Shown: positions 39,001-47,581, numbered from the stretch's first letter. The stretch is DNA of 64,000 bases from Sphingomonas arvum (GCF_026013565.1 NZ_JAPDOB010000002.1:62001-126000), one strand, 5' to 3'. The notes: generated from the sequence alone by a model not told the origin. Program-made: numbers and translations.

Positions 39001-39071
39001 GCCGTATGCGACCGGGTTATGGCTCCGTTGCCCGCAAGTCAACATGGTGCCGCGCTGCAACCCCTGCAAGC

Positions 39072-39533
39072 TCAAAACGGCTTCACGATCACCAGTACGA
39101 CGATGACCGCCGCGGCAATGCCCGGAATCTCGTTCATGATCCGCAGTGTGCGATTCTCCAGCGGCCGAGCGCCCGACGCGAGCTTGCGGCCATAGGCGCC
39201 CATCCAACCCTGATAGCCGGTCAGCGCCACCACCAGTGCCAGCTTGGCGCTGAACCAGCCCTGGCCCCAGGCACCAAGGTGAAAGGCCAGCATCAGCCCA
39301 AGCACCCACACGATCAGCATTGCCGGTGTCAGAATGATCGATCGCGCGCGGTTCTCCCGCTCTATCCAGGCGCGATCCTCCGCCGAGCCGGGCGGAGTCG
39401 CATGGTGATAGACGTAGAAGCGGGGCAGCAGGAACAGGCCGGCCATCCAGAAGATCACAAAGGTCAGGTGCGCCGCTTTTACCCACGGGTAGGCGTTGCC
39501 GAGCCAGCCGACGTAAGCGTCGAAGAACGTCAT
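39072..39533 (-). CDS. hemJ: Protoporphyrinogen oxidase HemJ (CopD-like)
   Basis: The 153-residue protein has four membrane segments with the family's conserved WVKAAHLTFVIFWMAGLFLLPRFYVYH start and AKLALVVALTGYQGW. HemJ oxidises protoporphyrinogen IX in many bacteria without HemG or HemY. Its start is directly against the hemE stop (no gap), so haem genes are read together here. ATG at 39533. Confidence 0.92.
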   Translation of the reverse strand: MTFFDAYVGWLGNAYPWVKAAHLTFVIFWMAGLFLLPRFYVYHHATPPGSAEDRAWIERENRARSIILTPAMLIVWVLGLMLAFHLGAWGQGWFSAKLALVVALTGYQGWMGAYGRKLASGARPLENRTLRIMNEIPGIAAAVIVVLVIVKPF

Positions 39534-40592
39534 CTACAGCACCCCTCCGGGTGCCTTGCCTAGCAGTTCCATCAGCCGTTCGACATGGGCAATCGGCGTT
39601 GTCTGCTGGATGCCGTGGCCGAGGTTGAACACGTGCGGCCGGTCATGCAGCGCCGAGCGGATCCGCGCCACCGCCGTTTCCAATGCCTCGCCGCCGGTGA
39701 TCAACGCCAACGGGTCCAGGTTACCCTGAACCGGCAAGCCTGGCGGCAGGCTGGCATGCGCCCAGGCGGCATCAACCGTCTCGTCGAGGCCGAGCGCATC
39801 CACGCCCGTCTCCCGCGCGTAGGCCGCAAGCTTGCCGCCGGCGCCCTTAGGGAAGCCGATCACCGGCAGGCCGGGGCGCTTGGCCTTTAGCCGCGCGACC
39901 AGCCGCGCGGTCGGCGCGATCACCCAGCGCTCGAACTCGGCCGGCGCCAGACTGCCCGACCAGCTGTCGAAAATCTGCACCGCGTCCACACCCGCATCGG
40001 CCTGACCGATGAGGTAGATCAGCGTGGTCTCCTCAATGGCGTCGATGATCGCCGCAAACCGGCCTGGGTCCTGGTAGGCCAGCAGCCGCGCATCCGCCTG
40101 CTCGCGGCTGCCCTCGCCCGCCACCATGTACGTCGCAACCGTCCAGGGAGCCCCTGCGAAGCCTAGGAAGGTGGTCTGTGGGGCTAGGGCCGCCTTCACC
40201 TGCCGGACGGTCTCATAGATAGGCTCCAGGCGCCCTAAGTGCGGCTGCAGGTCCTCCAAGGCCGCCCCTTTAAGCGGCGGCGACAGGCGGGGTCCCTCGC
40301 CGGCGACAAAGGTCAGGTTCTGACCCAGGGCGAACGGCACGATCAGAATGTCCGAAAACAGGATCGCGCCATCGAGCGCAAACCGGCGCAGCGGCTGCAG
40401 CGTGATCTCGGCCGCGCAGGCAGGATCGTAGACGAGGTCGAGGAACCCGCCCTTGTCGGCCCGAAGCGCGCGATACTCCGGCAGGTAGCGTCCCGCCTGC
40501 CGCATCATCCATGCTGGCGACGGGTCTCGGCGTTCTCCGCGCAGCACGGCGAGCAGCGGTTTGTCGATCAGTCCGCCCTGGCTTGAAGCCAC
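39534..40592 (-). CDS. hemE: Uroporphyrinogen decarboxylase
   Basis: The 352-residue enzyme converts uroporphyrinogen III to coproporphyrinogen III. It shows WMMRQAGRYLPEYR, LFSDILIVPFALG, APWTVATYMVAG and VQGNLDPLAL. GTG 40592 is chosen because a GAGGATAAGGG stretch precedes it and the family start falls here; the longer frame runs back into the origin region. In Caulobacter hemE borders the chromosomal origin, as seems true here. Confidence 0.95.
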   Translation of the reverse strand: MASSQGGLIDKPLLAVLRGERRDPSPAWMMRQAGRYLPEYRALRADKGGFLDLVYDPACAAEITLQPLRRFALDGAILFSDILIVPFALGQNLTFVAGEGPRLSPPLKGAALEDLQPHLGRLEPIYETVRQVKAALAPQTTFLGFAGAPWTVATYMVAGEGSREQADARLLAYQDPGRFAAIIDAIEETTLIYLIGQADAGVDAVQIFDSWSGSLAPAEFERWVIAPTARLVARLKAKRPGLPVIGFPKGAGGKLAAYARETGVDALGLDETVDAAWAHASLPPGLPVQGNLDPLALITGGEALETAVARIRSALHDRPHVFNLGHGIQQTTPIAHVERLMELLGKAPGGVL

Positions 40593-40740
40593 TCCCTTAT
40601 CCTCTCTTAGATACTTAGAAAGATTGTTGAAGACTGTTGGCCGGCGGCAAGCGGGGAATAGGTGTGCATCCCGCTTTTGCCAACAGGTTGCCCAATCCGA
40701 GTCGCGACTGACTCCGGCGAGTCGTTCTGAGTCCCTCCCA

Positions 40741-40749
40741 TGATCCACA
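40741..40749 (+). promoter_or_regulatory. DnaA box, TGATCCACA type
   Basis: TGATCCACA is one base from the consensus TTATCCACA and identical to the G-box of Caulobacter oriC. It has the same orientation as the second box, 123 bases apart. Confidence 0.7.
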
Positions 40750-40863
40750 GGCTGGGGGCAATTGTGAGAGGCGGTGGACGAATCCGCGGATTGTGGCCGC
40801 GGTTCGGCGGATGGATCGCTCGGTTGGACGATGCACGCGACCGCGCTAGGGCGAGTCACCGGC

Positions 40864-40872
40864 TTATCCACA
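40864..40872 (+). promoter_or_regulatory. DnaA box, perfect TTATCCACA
   Basis: The consensus high-affinity DnaA box lies 9 bases before the maf start codon, so DnaA bound here could also repress maf. Confidence 0.8.
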
Positions 40873-40881
40873 GGAACAGAT

Positions 40882-41466
40882 ATGGACCTTGTGCTCGCTT
40901 CCACCTCACCGATCAGGGGCACGCTGCTAGCCAACGTCGGCATTCCCTATGCGGCGGAGACGCCCGAAGTGGACGAGACGCGGGTCAAGCAGGGTTTCGT
41001 GGGTTCGGACGCGGAGCTTGCCGTCGCGTTGGCCGAAGCCAAGGCGCTGAGCGTGTCACAACGGCGCCCCGAAGCACTAGTGATCGGCAGCGACAGTGTC
41101 TTGTCGGTCGATGGCCGCCGCTTCTCCAAGCCGGGGGGGCGACAGGAGGCTGCCGAGCACCTGCGCTTCTTTTCGGGCAAGACCATGGAACTGACCAGCG
41201 GCGTGGCGCTGGCGCAGGGCGGCGCGGTGGTGTGGCGCACGACAGAGGCAGCGCGCCTGGCGGTCCGGCCGCTTAGCGATGCGTTCATCGCCGGCTACCT
41301 TGATGCGGACTGGCCCGAGGTCAGCTATTGCGTGGGCGTGTTCCGGCTCGAAGGTCCTGGGGCGCAATTGTTTGAGCGGATCAACGGCGACCATTTCACA
41401 ATCTTGGGCCTGCCCTTGCTGCCGTTGCTGGGCGAGCTGCGTGCTCGCGGGATGTTGCCGGCATGA
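40882..41466 (+). CDS. maf: Maf family nucleotide pyrophosphatase
   Basis: The 194-residue protein has the Maf signatures LASTSPIRGTLL at residues 5-16, EVDETRVKQ, VIGSDSVLSVDGRRFSKP and NGDHFTILGLPLLPLL. Maf enzymes hydrolyse modified or canonical nucleoside triphosphates. It is the first gene to the right of the origin and starts a maf-aroE-coaE-dnaQ unit. The ATG 40882 is nine bases after a DnaA box. Confidence 0.93.
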   Translation: MDLVLASTSPIRGTLLANVGIPYAAETPEVDETRVKQGFVGSDAELAVALAEAKALSVSQRRPEALVIGSDSVLSVDGRRFSKPGGRQEAAEHLRFFSGKTMELTSGVALAQGGAVVWRTTEAARLAVRPLSDAFIAGYLDADWPEVSYCVGVFRLEGPGAQLFERINGDHFTILGLPLLPLLGELRARGMLPA

Positions 41467-42326
41467 TTGCCTATGCCGAGGTGATCGGCGACCCCGTTGC
41501 GCATAGCAGGTCGCCGACTATCCATCGTTTCTGGCTCGACAAGTCCGGGCTCCAGGGCGAATACCGGCGCGAGCAAGTCACGCCGGCTGACCTTAGCCGG
41601 TACCTGCATGAGCGCAAACGCGACCCGGCGTGGCGTGGCTGTAACGTCACCATGCCGCTCAAGACCGAAGTGGTACCTCACGCGGGACGGCTGGGAGCGG
41701 AAGCGCAGCGGCTGCATGCCGGCAATCTGCTATTCCCAGAGGGGGATGGAAGCTTGAGGCTAGAGAATACCGACGTGCAAGGCGTCGCCGAGCCCTTGCG
41801 TCGGCTCGGGCGCCTGCCGCATGCGGACCAGGTCACGACTTATGTACAGGTCATCGGTTCGGGTGGAGCGGCTCGCGGTGCCGTTCTTGGCGCCGGCTTG
41901 GCGGGCTATGGTGACTTCCAGATCTTCTGCCGCAATCGGTCCGCTGGGCTAGAAGTCGCAGCAATGACCGGCACTCCGTCCGCCAACTGCCATCCGCTGG
42001 AAGCGATCGGACCCATCCGCCCGAATGGCGAATTGGACCTGCACCGCTTGTCGCACGTCATTATCAATGCCACGCCGATGGGCATGGCCGGCCAGCCCGA
42101 TGTGCCGGTCGATCTCACCTCCTATGGTCCCGATACGATCGTCTTCGACATGGTCTACTCGCCACTCGAGACCGGCTTTCTTCGACAAGCGCGCGCGTTA
42201 GGGCTCCGGGTCATCGACGGTCTCGACATGCTGATCGGCCAGGCAGCGCCTTCGTTCGAAGCCTTCTTCGGCCACCCCGCCCCACGCGAGCATGACCCCG
42301 AGTTGCGCGAGCGGCTGACGGCATGA
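41463..42326 (+). CDS. aroE: Shikimate dehydrogenase
   Basis: The 287-residue enzyme reduces dehydroshikimate with NADPH. It has the substrate loop HSRSPTIHRFWL, GCNVTMPLKTEV with the catalytic Lys, VIGSGGAARGAVLGA for NADP, and NATPMGMAG. ATG 41463 overlaps maf and its stop overlaps coaE, both by ATGA. Confidence 0.95.
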   Translation: MIAYAEVIGDPVAHSRSPTIHRFWLDKSGLQGEYRREQVTPADLSRYLHERKRDPAWRGCNVTMPLKTEVVPHAGRLGAEAQRLHAGNLLFPEGDGSLRLENTDVQGVAEPLRRLGRLPHADQVTTYVQVIGSGGAARGAVLGAGLAGYGDFQIFCRNRSAGLEVAAMTGTPSANCHPLEAIGPIRPNGELDLHRLSHVIINATPMGMAGQPDVPVDLTSYGPDTIVFDMVYSPLETGFLRQARALGLRVIDGLDMLIGQAAPSFEAFFGHPAPREHDPELRERLTA

Positions 42327-42916
42327 TCCGCCTGGCGCTCACCGGCTCCATCGGCATGGGCAAGTCAACGGTAGCGGCCATGTTCCGCCGGCGCGGCGTA
42401 CCGGTGTTCGATGCGGACGCCGTCGTCAGGGAACTCCAGGGCCCCGGCGGCGCACTGGTCGAAGCCATCGCGCAGCGCTTTCCTGGGACCACCCGCGACG
42501 GTGCGGTCGATCGCGAAGCGTTGGCCCGGGCCGTGCTGGGTCGTCCCGCCGAGCTCGCGGACCTGGAAGCAATCGTCCATCCTGCAGTCGGGGCCGAGCG
42601 GACCCGCTTCACCGCTGCGCACGCCGATTCGCCCGCGATCCTGTTTGACATACCGTTGCTGTTCGAAACCGGTGGCGAGCAGGCGTTCGACCACGTGATC
42701 GTTGTCTCCGCGCCCGCGACCCTGCAACGAGAGCGGGTGCTTGCCCGCCCCGGCATGACCGCCGACAAGCTCGCCGCCATCCTCGCCCGGCAGACACCCG
42801 ACGCTGTCAAACGGGCGCGCGCCGACTTCGTCATCGACACAGGTCGCTCGCTGACCGAGACCGAGAGCGAGGTCGATGCGATCCTCGCTGGACTGGGAAT
42901 CGGGACCGGCGCATAG
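42323..42916 (+). CDS. coaE: Dephospho-CoA kinase
   Basis: The 197-residue enzyme makes CoA from dephospho-CoA. The P-loop is ALTGSIGMGKSTVA at residues 4-17, followed by FDADAVVREL, LFDIPLLFETGGE and RQTPDAVKRARADFVIDTG. Order maf-aroE-coaE-dnaQ is conserved next to oriC in alphaproteobacteria. Confidence 0.96.
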   Translation: MIRLALTGSIGMGKSTVAAMFRRRGVPVFDADAVVRELQGPGGALVEAIAQRFPGTTRDGAVDREALARAVLGRPAELADLEAIVHPAVGAERTRFTAAHADSPAILFDIPLLFETGGEQAFDHVIVVSAPATLQRERVLARPGMTADKLAAILARQTPDAVKRARADFVIDTGRSLTETESEVDAILAGLGIGTGA

Positions 42917-42924
42917 TCTCGGCC

Positions 42925-43641
42925 ATGCGCGAGATCGTGTTCGATACGGAAACCACCGGCGTCAATCCGGCGACGGGCGACCGGATGGTCGAGATCGGCT
43001 GCGTCGAGCTGGTCAACCGGTGCGAGACCGGCCGTTCATTCCATGCTTATTTCAATCCGTGCCGCTCCATGCCGTCCGAAGCGGAAGCGGTGCATGGGCT
43101 GTCCACCATCTTCCTTAGCGACAAGCCGCTGTTCGCGGACCGCTGCGAGGAACTGCTCGACTTTATCGGCGACGCACCGCTGATCGCGCACAATGCCTCA
43201 TTCGACTTCGGCTTCCTCAACGCCGAGCTGGCTCAGTGCGGGCGCGATCCCGTGTGCCTCAGCCGGATGATCTGCACGCTGATGATGGCGCGGTCGAAAC
43301 ATCCGGGCGCCAAGCATAGCCTGGACGCGCTCTGCACTCGTTTCGGCGTGGACCGTTCGGCCCGGGTCAAGCACGGCGCGCTGCTCGACGCGCAGCTGTT
43401 GGCGCAGGTCTATGTGGAGCTGACCGGCGGCCGACAGATCGGACTGTCGCTGATGGCCGATGCGCTGGCGACCACCGGGCTGGTGGCAGAGGAAGTCCGT
43501 CCGGCGCAGCGGCCCGTCCGTCCGGCGCGGCCCCATGTGGCGTCCGTTGAAGAGTTGGCGCGTCACGCCCAGTTCGTCGCCGCGCTCAAGGAGCCGCTGT
43601 GGCTGCAGCTGCAGCCGGCGGACCCGCGCGCCGCCCATTGA
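42925..43641 (+). CDS. dnaQ: DNA polymerase III subunit epsilon
   Basis: The 238-residue proofreading exonuclease has the DEDDh motifs FDTETTGVNP (Exo I), LIAHNASFDFGFLN (Exo II) and KHGALLDAQLLAQVY (Exo III with the His). The C-terminal tail carries a Pro/Arg-rich linker and a short helix for contact with the alpha subunit. It starts 8 bases after coaE. Confidence 0.96.
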   Translation: MREIVFDTETTGVNPATGDRMVEIGCVELVNRCETGRSFHAYFNPCRSMPSEAEAVHGLSTIFLSDKPLFADRCEELLDFIGDAPLIAHNASFDFGFLNAELAQCGRDPVCLSRMICTLMMARSKHPGAKHSLDALCTRFGVDRSARVKHGALLDAQLLAQVYVELTGGRQIGLSLMADALATTGLVAEEVRPAQRPVRPARPHVASVEELARHAQFVAALKEPLWLQLQPADPRAAH

Positions 43642-43702
43642 CGGTTGCGCGGCCCCGGCACTAGGGCGCCGCCGCCGATCGGAAATGAAAGGAGTCCGCC
43701 AA

Positions 43703-44275
43703 GTGGACGTTCGTGTATCGGGCCACCAGGTGGAGACGGGCGAAGCGCTGCGTGGCCGCGTCGCCGAGCGCATTTCGGCCATCGCCGATCGCTATTTTTC
43801 CCGCGCCATTGGTGCCAGCGTGACTTTCGGGCGCGGCCCGCATGATCGCGGCTTCACCTGCGACATCGTGGCGCCGGTCAACGGCATCGTGCTTAAGGCG
43901 TTCGGCCGGGCACCGGACGCGCACGTCGCCTTTGAAGGTGCGGCCGACAAGATTGAGAAGCAGCTGCGGCGCTATGTCTCGCGGCTGCGGGAGCGTAAGA
44001 CCGAGGTGGACGAAGCGTCCGCCGAACCTGCCGACAATGCGGATTACACCATTTTCTCCTATCCGTCCCCGGATGAGACACCCTCGCCAGAACATCCTGC
44101 GATTATTGCCGAAACCCGGGTCGACATCCCGGAGGCGAGCGTCGGCGACGCCGTGATGCTGATGGACCTTCGCAACACTGGTGCGTTGATGTTCCGCAAC
44201 AAGGGAACGGGTCAGTTCAACATGGTCTATCGCCGCGAAGACGGGACCATCGGCTGGGTCGAGCCGCGCGGCTGA
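43703..44275 (+). CDS. hpf: Ribosome hibernation promoting factor, long form
   Basis: The 190-residue protein has the S30AE/RaiA domain (VDVRVSGHQVETGEALRGRV, through YVSRLRERK) and, after a linker, the C-terminal dimerisation domain (DAVMLMDLRNTGALMFRN, YRREDGTIGWVEPRG). The long form joins two 70S ribosomes into 100S particles. GTG 43703 has AAAGGAG 8 bases before it; the ATG at 43685 lies upstream of that site and is unlikely. ptsN follows, as in rpoN-hpf-ptsN clusters, but rpoN is not here. Confidence 0.93.
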   Translation: MDVRVSGHQVETGEALRGRVAERISAIADRYFSRAIGASVTFGRGPHDRGFTCDIVAPVNGIVLKAFGRAPDAHVAFEGAADKIEKQLRRYVSRLRERKTEVDEASAEPADNADYTIFSYPSPDETPSPEHPAIIAETRVDIPEASVGDAVMLMDLRNTGALMFRNKGTGQFNMVYRREDGTIGWVEPRG

Positions 44276-44337
44276 TCCGTCACCCCAATGCATAGCGTCC
44301 GCGGCTGAACGGCCGTTCCTGTTCGAGTGATCGTGCA

Positions 44338-44802
44338 ATGCGTCTGACTGAGTTCGTAGACTTTGAATCAATCAAGCCCGCGCTCCCCGCGAGCAATAAG
44401 CGGGGCTTGTTTCACCTTCTAGGGCAGCTCGCGGCCCAGCGGCTCGGGCTCGACCCGGCCGTGATTACCGCGGCGGTCGCCGAGCGCGAACGCCTCGGCT
44501 CGACCGGGTTCGGCAACGGCGTCGCTATCCCCCATGGCAAGATCGAAGGGCTCGCGCGCGTCTGGTGCATGGTAGCGCGCCTCGCAACGCCCTTCGATTA
44601 CAAGGCGATCGACGGTCAGCCTGTCGACCTCGTCTTTTTTCTACTTTCACCGCCGGACGCCGGCGCCGAACATTTGAAGGCGCTGGCAGCAGTGAGCCGC
44701 GCCCTGCGCCACGGCCCGACTCTGGAACAATTGCGCGGCGCCGGCTCGCGCGATGCGCTGGCGGCGGTGCTGATGGGGGTCGATGAACGCGACGCCGCCT
44801 GA
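44338..44802 (+). CDS. ptsN: PTS IIA-type regulator PtsN
   Basis: The 154-residue protein is an EIIA domain of the nitrogen PTS, with the phosphorylated His in GVAIPHGKIEG near residue 66 and LVFFLLSPPDAGAEHLKALA. It usually senses nitrogen and potassium status. The last 20 bases overlap the next gene in a different frame. Confidence 0.93.
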   Translation: MRLTEFVDFESIKPALPASNKRGLFHLLGQLAAQRLGLDPAVITAAVAERERLGSTGFGNGVAIPHGKIEGLARVWCMVARLATPFDYKAIDGQPVDLVFFLLSPPDAGAEHLKALAAVSRALRHGPTLEQLRGAGSRDALAAVLMGVDERDAA

Positions 44803-45244
44803 GACGGGCGCCGCCGCGCACTTCCGTGCGCTTGAATCGCTCTACGCCTCCGCTCCGATCAACCGGCTATTCGAGTCTGCGCTTACGGTGCATGAACTCG
44901 GCCATGCCACCATCCGGTTCGAGGTCGCACCAAGCGCCTTTCACGCGGCCGGGGCCGCGCATGGCACGCTCTACTTCAAGATGCTCGACGATGCTGCTTT
45001 TTACGCGGCCAACAGCCTCGTCAGCGACCGCTTCCTCCTGACCACCGCGTTCAACCTGCACTTCACCAAGCCGATGAAGGAAGGCACGGCCCAGGCAGAG
45101 GGCCGCTGGGTCAGCGGCCGCCGTCGGGTGTTCGTCGCTGAAGCCCGGATCGTCGATGCAAGCGGTGAAGAGTGCGCACGTGGCACGGGCACGTTCCTGC
45201 GCTCGCACATCCCCCTTGGCACGCTGCCTGGCTACCAAGGATGA
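44783..45244 (+). CDS. PaaI-type hotdog thioesterase
   Basis: The 153-residue protein matches the PaaI/YigI-like hotdog fold: NRLFESALTVHELGHATIRF, AAGAAHGTLYFKMLDDAAFYAANSL (with the central helix) and TAFNLHFTKPMKEGTAQAEG. It would hydrolyse acyl- or aryl-CoA thioesters; the substrate is unknown. ATG 44783 lies inside ptsN and its stop overlaps the next start. Confidence 0.82.
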   Translation: MNATPPETGAAAHFRALESLYASAPINRLFESALTVHELGHATIRFEVAPSAFHAAGAAHGTLYFKMLDDAAFYAANSLVSDRFLLTTAFNLHFTKPMKEGTAQAEGRWVSGRRRVFVAEARIVDASGEECARGTGTFLRSHIPLGTLPGYQG

Positions 45245-45582
45245 ACCAGGCGAGGCTCGTGGCCCATGTCGAGGTGGGCGGGCTGCTGCGGCGGGCGCAA
45301 GCGGCGGGCGGTTTCGGAACAGTGCTGCGCAAGGGCGATCCCGAGCGCGGGACCTTGGTCCTGGTGATCGTGGAACGCGGGGAGCATCGCGCGATTCTCG
45401 AACGCCGTTTGCAGGCGGACTGGACGTACCGCTGGTCAGTGGTGGGACCCAACGTTGGCGATTCGCGGGAAGCGGCACAACATCTTGCGCGTGCCCGTGA
45501 CCAGGACCCCGATTGCTGGTTTATCGAACTGGACGTCCCGTCGAGTGAACGATTCATCGCTGAAACGACCGCCGAAGGTTGA
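45241..45582 (+). CDS. DUF1491 protein
   Basis: The 113-residue protein matches the small alphaproteobacterial family DUF1491: ARLVAHVEVGGLLRRAQAAGGFGTVLRKGDPERGTLVLVI and a C-terminal RDQDPDCWFIELD. No enzymatic motif is visible. ATG 45241 overlaps the thioesterase stop, so it is expressed with ptsN and the thioesterase. Confidence 0.88.
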   Translation: MNQARLVAHVEVGGLLRRAQAAGGFGTVLRKGDPERGTLVLVIVERGEHRAILERRLQADWTYRWSVVGPNVGDSREAAQHLARARDQDPDCWFIELDVPSSERFIAETTAEG

Positions 45583-45697
45583 TCTGAACTCGAATGCGGT
45601 GAACCGAGGAACCCAGACGAGCGGGGCGCTTCCCCGGCGGCAAGTCAAGGGCCGCCTGAGGGAGCCACGCGAGACGGGGGACTAACCAAGTTTGCGC

Positions 45698-45713
45698 GAG
45701 CTTCTCGAAGCTC
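45698..45713. promoter_or_regulatory. Inverted repeat upstream of the SleB-type hydrolase
   Basis: GAGCTTC-TC-GAAGCTC is a perfect 7-bp inverted repeat with a 2-base centre, 47 bases before ATG 45761. A 2-base loop does not favour an RNA hairpin, so it looks more like a protein-binding site. The rest of the gap 45583-45760 holds a short GGGG-CGCTT-CCCC hairpin near 45628. Confidence 0.4.
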
Positions 45714-45760
45714 ATCCGTGCGCATCCTGACGTTGGTCCACCGCATGTGTTGGGTTCAGG

Positions 45761-46399
45761 ATGTTCCATCGTTTCGCCGTGATGTTTGCTGGTATCGCGC
45801 TCGCTGCTGGTTCGGTTGCTCCCGCCAAGGTTGCCTCCGCCGCCGCGATCCCCACTCCCGCCGCTCCGTCGACCGATGCACTTCCTACCACTATTCCGGC
45901 CGTCCTGACCCAGCCTGAGGCACCGCTCGGCGTTCAGCCAGAGGTGACCGCTCCCGATATTGCCGCTCCGGCGGTGTCGCGTTCCGAAAGCCTGGCGGAG
46001 AAGGTCGCTGACCTGCGCGCCTCCGATGCGGGCAGCCGCGAGCTCGAGTGCCTGGCAGCCGGCGTGTACTTCGAAGCCAAGAGCGAGCCGCTGACCGGCC
46101 AGCTGGCGGTTGGCCGCGTTATCGCCAATCGGGCCGATAGCCACGGCCGCTTCCCGTCCAGCTATTGCGGCGTGCTGCTGCAACGTGGGCAGTTCAGCTT
46201 CATCCGGGGTGGCCGCTGGCCGGCGGTGAACAGGAACGGCGCGCAATGGAAGACCGCGGTGGCAATCGCTCGCATCATCCATGGCGATCTTCACGACAGC
46301 CCGGTTAAAACGGCACTCTTCTTCCACGCCCGCAGCGTGGCGCCGTCCTGGCGGATGGTGCGGGTCGGTGCCGTCGGTAACCACGTTTTCTATCGCTAG
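45761..46399 (+). CDS. Secreted cell-wall hydrolase (SleB-type)
   Basis: The 212-residue protein has a signal peptide (ALAAGSVAPAKVASA), a Pro/Ala-rich spacer, and from about residue 93 the hydrolase_2 domain: ECLAAGVYFEAKSEPLTGQLAVGRVIANRA with the catalytic Glu, YCGVLLQRGQFSF and HARSVAPSWRMVRVGAVGNHVFY. Such enzymes cleave peptidoglycan glycan strands. Confidence 0.92.
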   Translation: MFHRFAVMFAGIALAAGSVAPAKVASAAAIPTPAAPSTDALPTTIPAVLTQPEAPLGVQPEVTAPDIAAPAVSRSESLAEKVADLRASDAGSRELECLAAGVYFEAKSEPLTGQLAVGRVIANRADSHGRFPSSYCGVLLQRGQFSFIRGGRWPAVNRNGAQWKTAVAIARIIHGDLHDSPVKTALFFHARSVAPSWRMVRVGAVGNHVFYR

Positions 46400-46460
46400 A
46401 TTGGGCATCTGCGCCGGTTCGTACTGGTGTTCCGGTCCTCCTTTGTTCTAATCAGCAGGG

Positions 46461-46958
46461 GTGAGCACCGCCCCTGAGTCCCTGACAACCGCCCCTTGCT
46501 TCGCCGACCTTCCGCCGGTCGCGACCGAGGTCGCCCGCGGCGTGACCCGCCTGTTTTGTCGCCAGGACCTGTTCGCCATGTGCGAGGTGCCGCTGCCGAA
46601 CGGTCGGCGTGCGGACATGATGGCAATCGATTCCAAAGGCGGTCTCACCATTGTCGAGATCAAGGTCAGCAAGGCGGACCTCACAACCGACGCCAAGTGG
46701 ACCGACTACTTGGAGTATTGCGACCGGTTCTTCTGGGCCGTTCCGCCGCACCTTGCCTCCATCTGCGAAGAGGAGCGCTTCCTCCCTGGCGAAGCCGGGT
46801 TGATCGTTGCGGACCGCTACGATGCGGCGGTCACGCGCGACGCCGCGCTCCGGCCGTTGGCGGCCGCCCGGCGTAAGGCGGAACTGTTGCGCTTCGCACG
46901 CCGGGCTGCGCGGCGCCTAAGCGCGCAGATCGACCCCAGCCTTGGCTTCGATCGCTAG
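46461..46958 (+). CDS. mmcB: MmcB family DNA repair protein
   Basis: The 165-residue protein matches MmcB (formerly DUF1052): LPNGRRADMMAIDSKGGLTIVEIKVSKADLTTDAKWTDYLEYCD resembles the PD-(D/E)XK nuclease core with the acidic and EIK residues. In Caulobacter the mmcB gene belongs to the DNA-damage regulon and is needed for mitomycin C tolerance. GTG 46461 with GCAGGGG upstream is the start. Its stop overlaps the convergent ankyrin gene by 4 bases. Confidence 0.88.
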   Translation: MSTAPESLTTAPCFADLPPVATEVARGVTRLFCRQDLFAMCEVPLPNGRRADMMAIDSKGGLTIVEIKVSKADLTTDAKWTDYLEYCDRFFWAVPPHLASICEEERFLPGEAGLIVADRYDAAVTRDAALRPLAAARRKAELLRFARRAARRLSAQIDPSLGFDR

Positions 46959-47581
46959 AGCTTGGGACCGGCGACAGGCTTGGCGGCCTTGGGCTTGATC
47001 GTGTCCATCAGCTGAGTGATCGTCGAACCTGACCGGCTGTCCAGCTTCGCATAATCGCGTGCGCTGCGTCCGCTGGCATTGTCGGTCCGGTTGGGATCAG
47101 CCCCAACCTCGAGCAGGCGGCGGATCACCGGCAGTTGCCGGTGCTGCACGGCGACGATCAGAGGCGTTTCGCCCAACCGGTTGGTCGAATCGACCCGTGC
47201 GCGCTTGCCGACGAGCAGGTCTACCCCTTCCAGCCATCCATTACGCGCCGCGATGTGCAGTGGTGTGTCGCCGTTCTGGCGATTGGCCAGATTCGGGTCG
47301 CCGCCCTGTTGGATGAGGTAGCCCAACCAGGTCAGGTCGCGATTGGAGGTGACCACATGCAGCGCGCTTTCGCCGCTGTCGGTGCGGAAGTTGATCACCG
47401 CCGCGCCGTTGGACTGGATGAAGCCGAGCGCCTTGTTGGCGTCCCGGTCGCGCACCGCGGACAGGAACTGATATCCGACGCTGACACTACCCCCGACGCT
47501 CGCCGTCTGCGCGTGCCCCGCCGCGGGGAACACCGCGGCCAGCCCAGCGATTACAGCCAACAAGCTCAATTCCTTACGCAT
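46955..47581 (-). CDS. Secreted ankyrin-repeat protein
   Basis: The 208-residue protein has a signal peptide (LSLLAVIAGLAAVFPAAGHAQ) followed by about four ankyrin repeats, the clearest being GDTPLHIAARNGWLEGVDLLVGK and GETPLIVAVQHRQLPVIRRLLEVGADPN. It probably acts in the periplasm as a binding scaffold; in several bacteria such proteins sit next to catalase genes, but none is here. ATG 47581. Confidence 0.86.
   Translation of the reverse strand: MRKELSLLAVIAGLAAVFPAAGHAQTASVGGSVSVGYQFLSAVRDRDANKALGFIQSNGAAVINFRTDSGESALHVVTSNRDLTWLGYLIQQGGDPNLANRQNGDTPLHIAARNGWLEGVDLLVGKRARVDSTNRLGETPLIVAVQHRQLPVIRRLLEVGADPNRTDNASGRSARDYAKLDSRSGSTITQLMDTIKPKAAKPVAGPKL

Larger units (their letters stand above)
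40593..40881. other. Probable chromosomal replication origin (oriC)
   Basis: This 289-base gene-free interval lies between divergent hemE and maf, the position of oriC in Caulobacter and other alphaproteobacteria. It holds a perfect DnaA box TTATCCACA (40864-40872) and TGATCCACA (40741-40749), the type called a G-box in Caulobacter, plus a relatively AT-rich patch at about 40598-40640 (TCTCTTAGATACTTAGAAAG). parAB and two parS sites lie 6-10 kb away. No CtrA-type TTAA-N7-TTAA site was seen. The full origin may extend into hemE. Confidence 0.7.
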
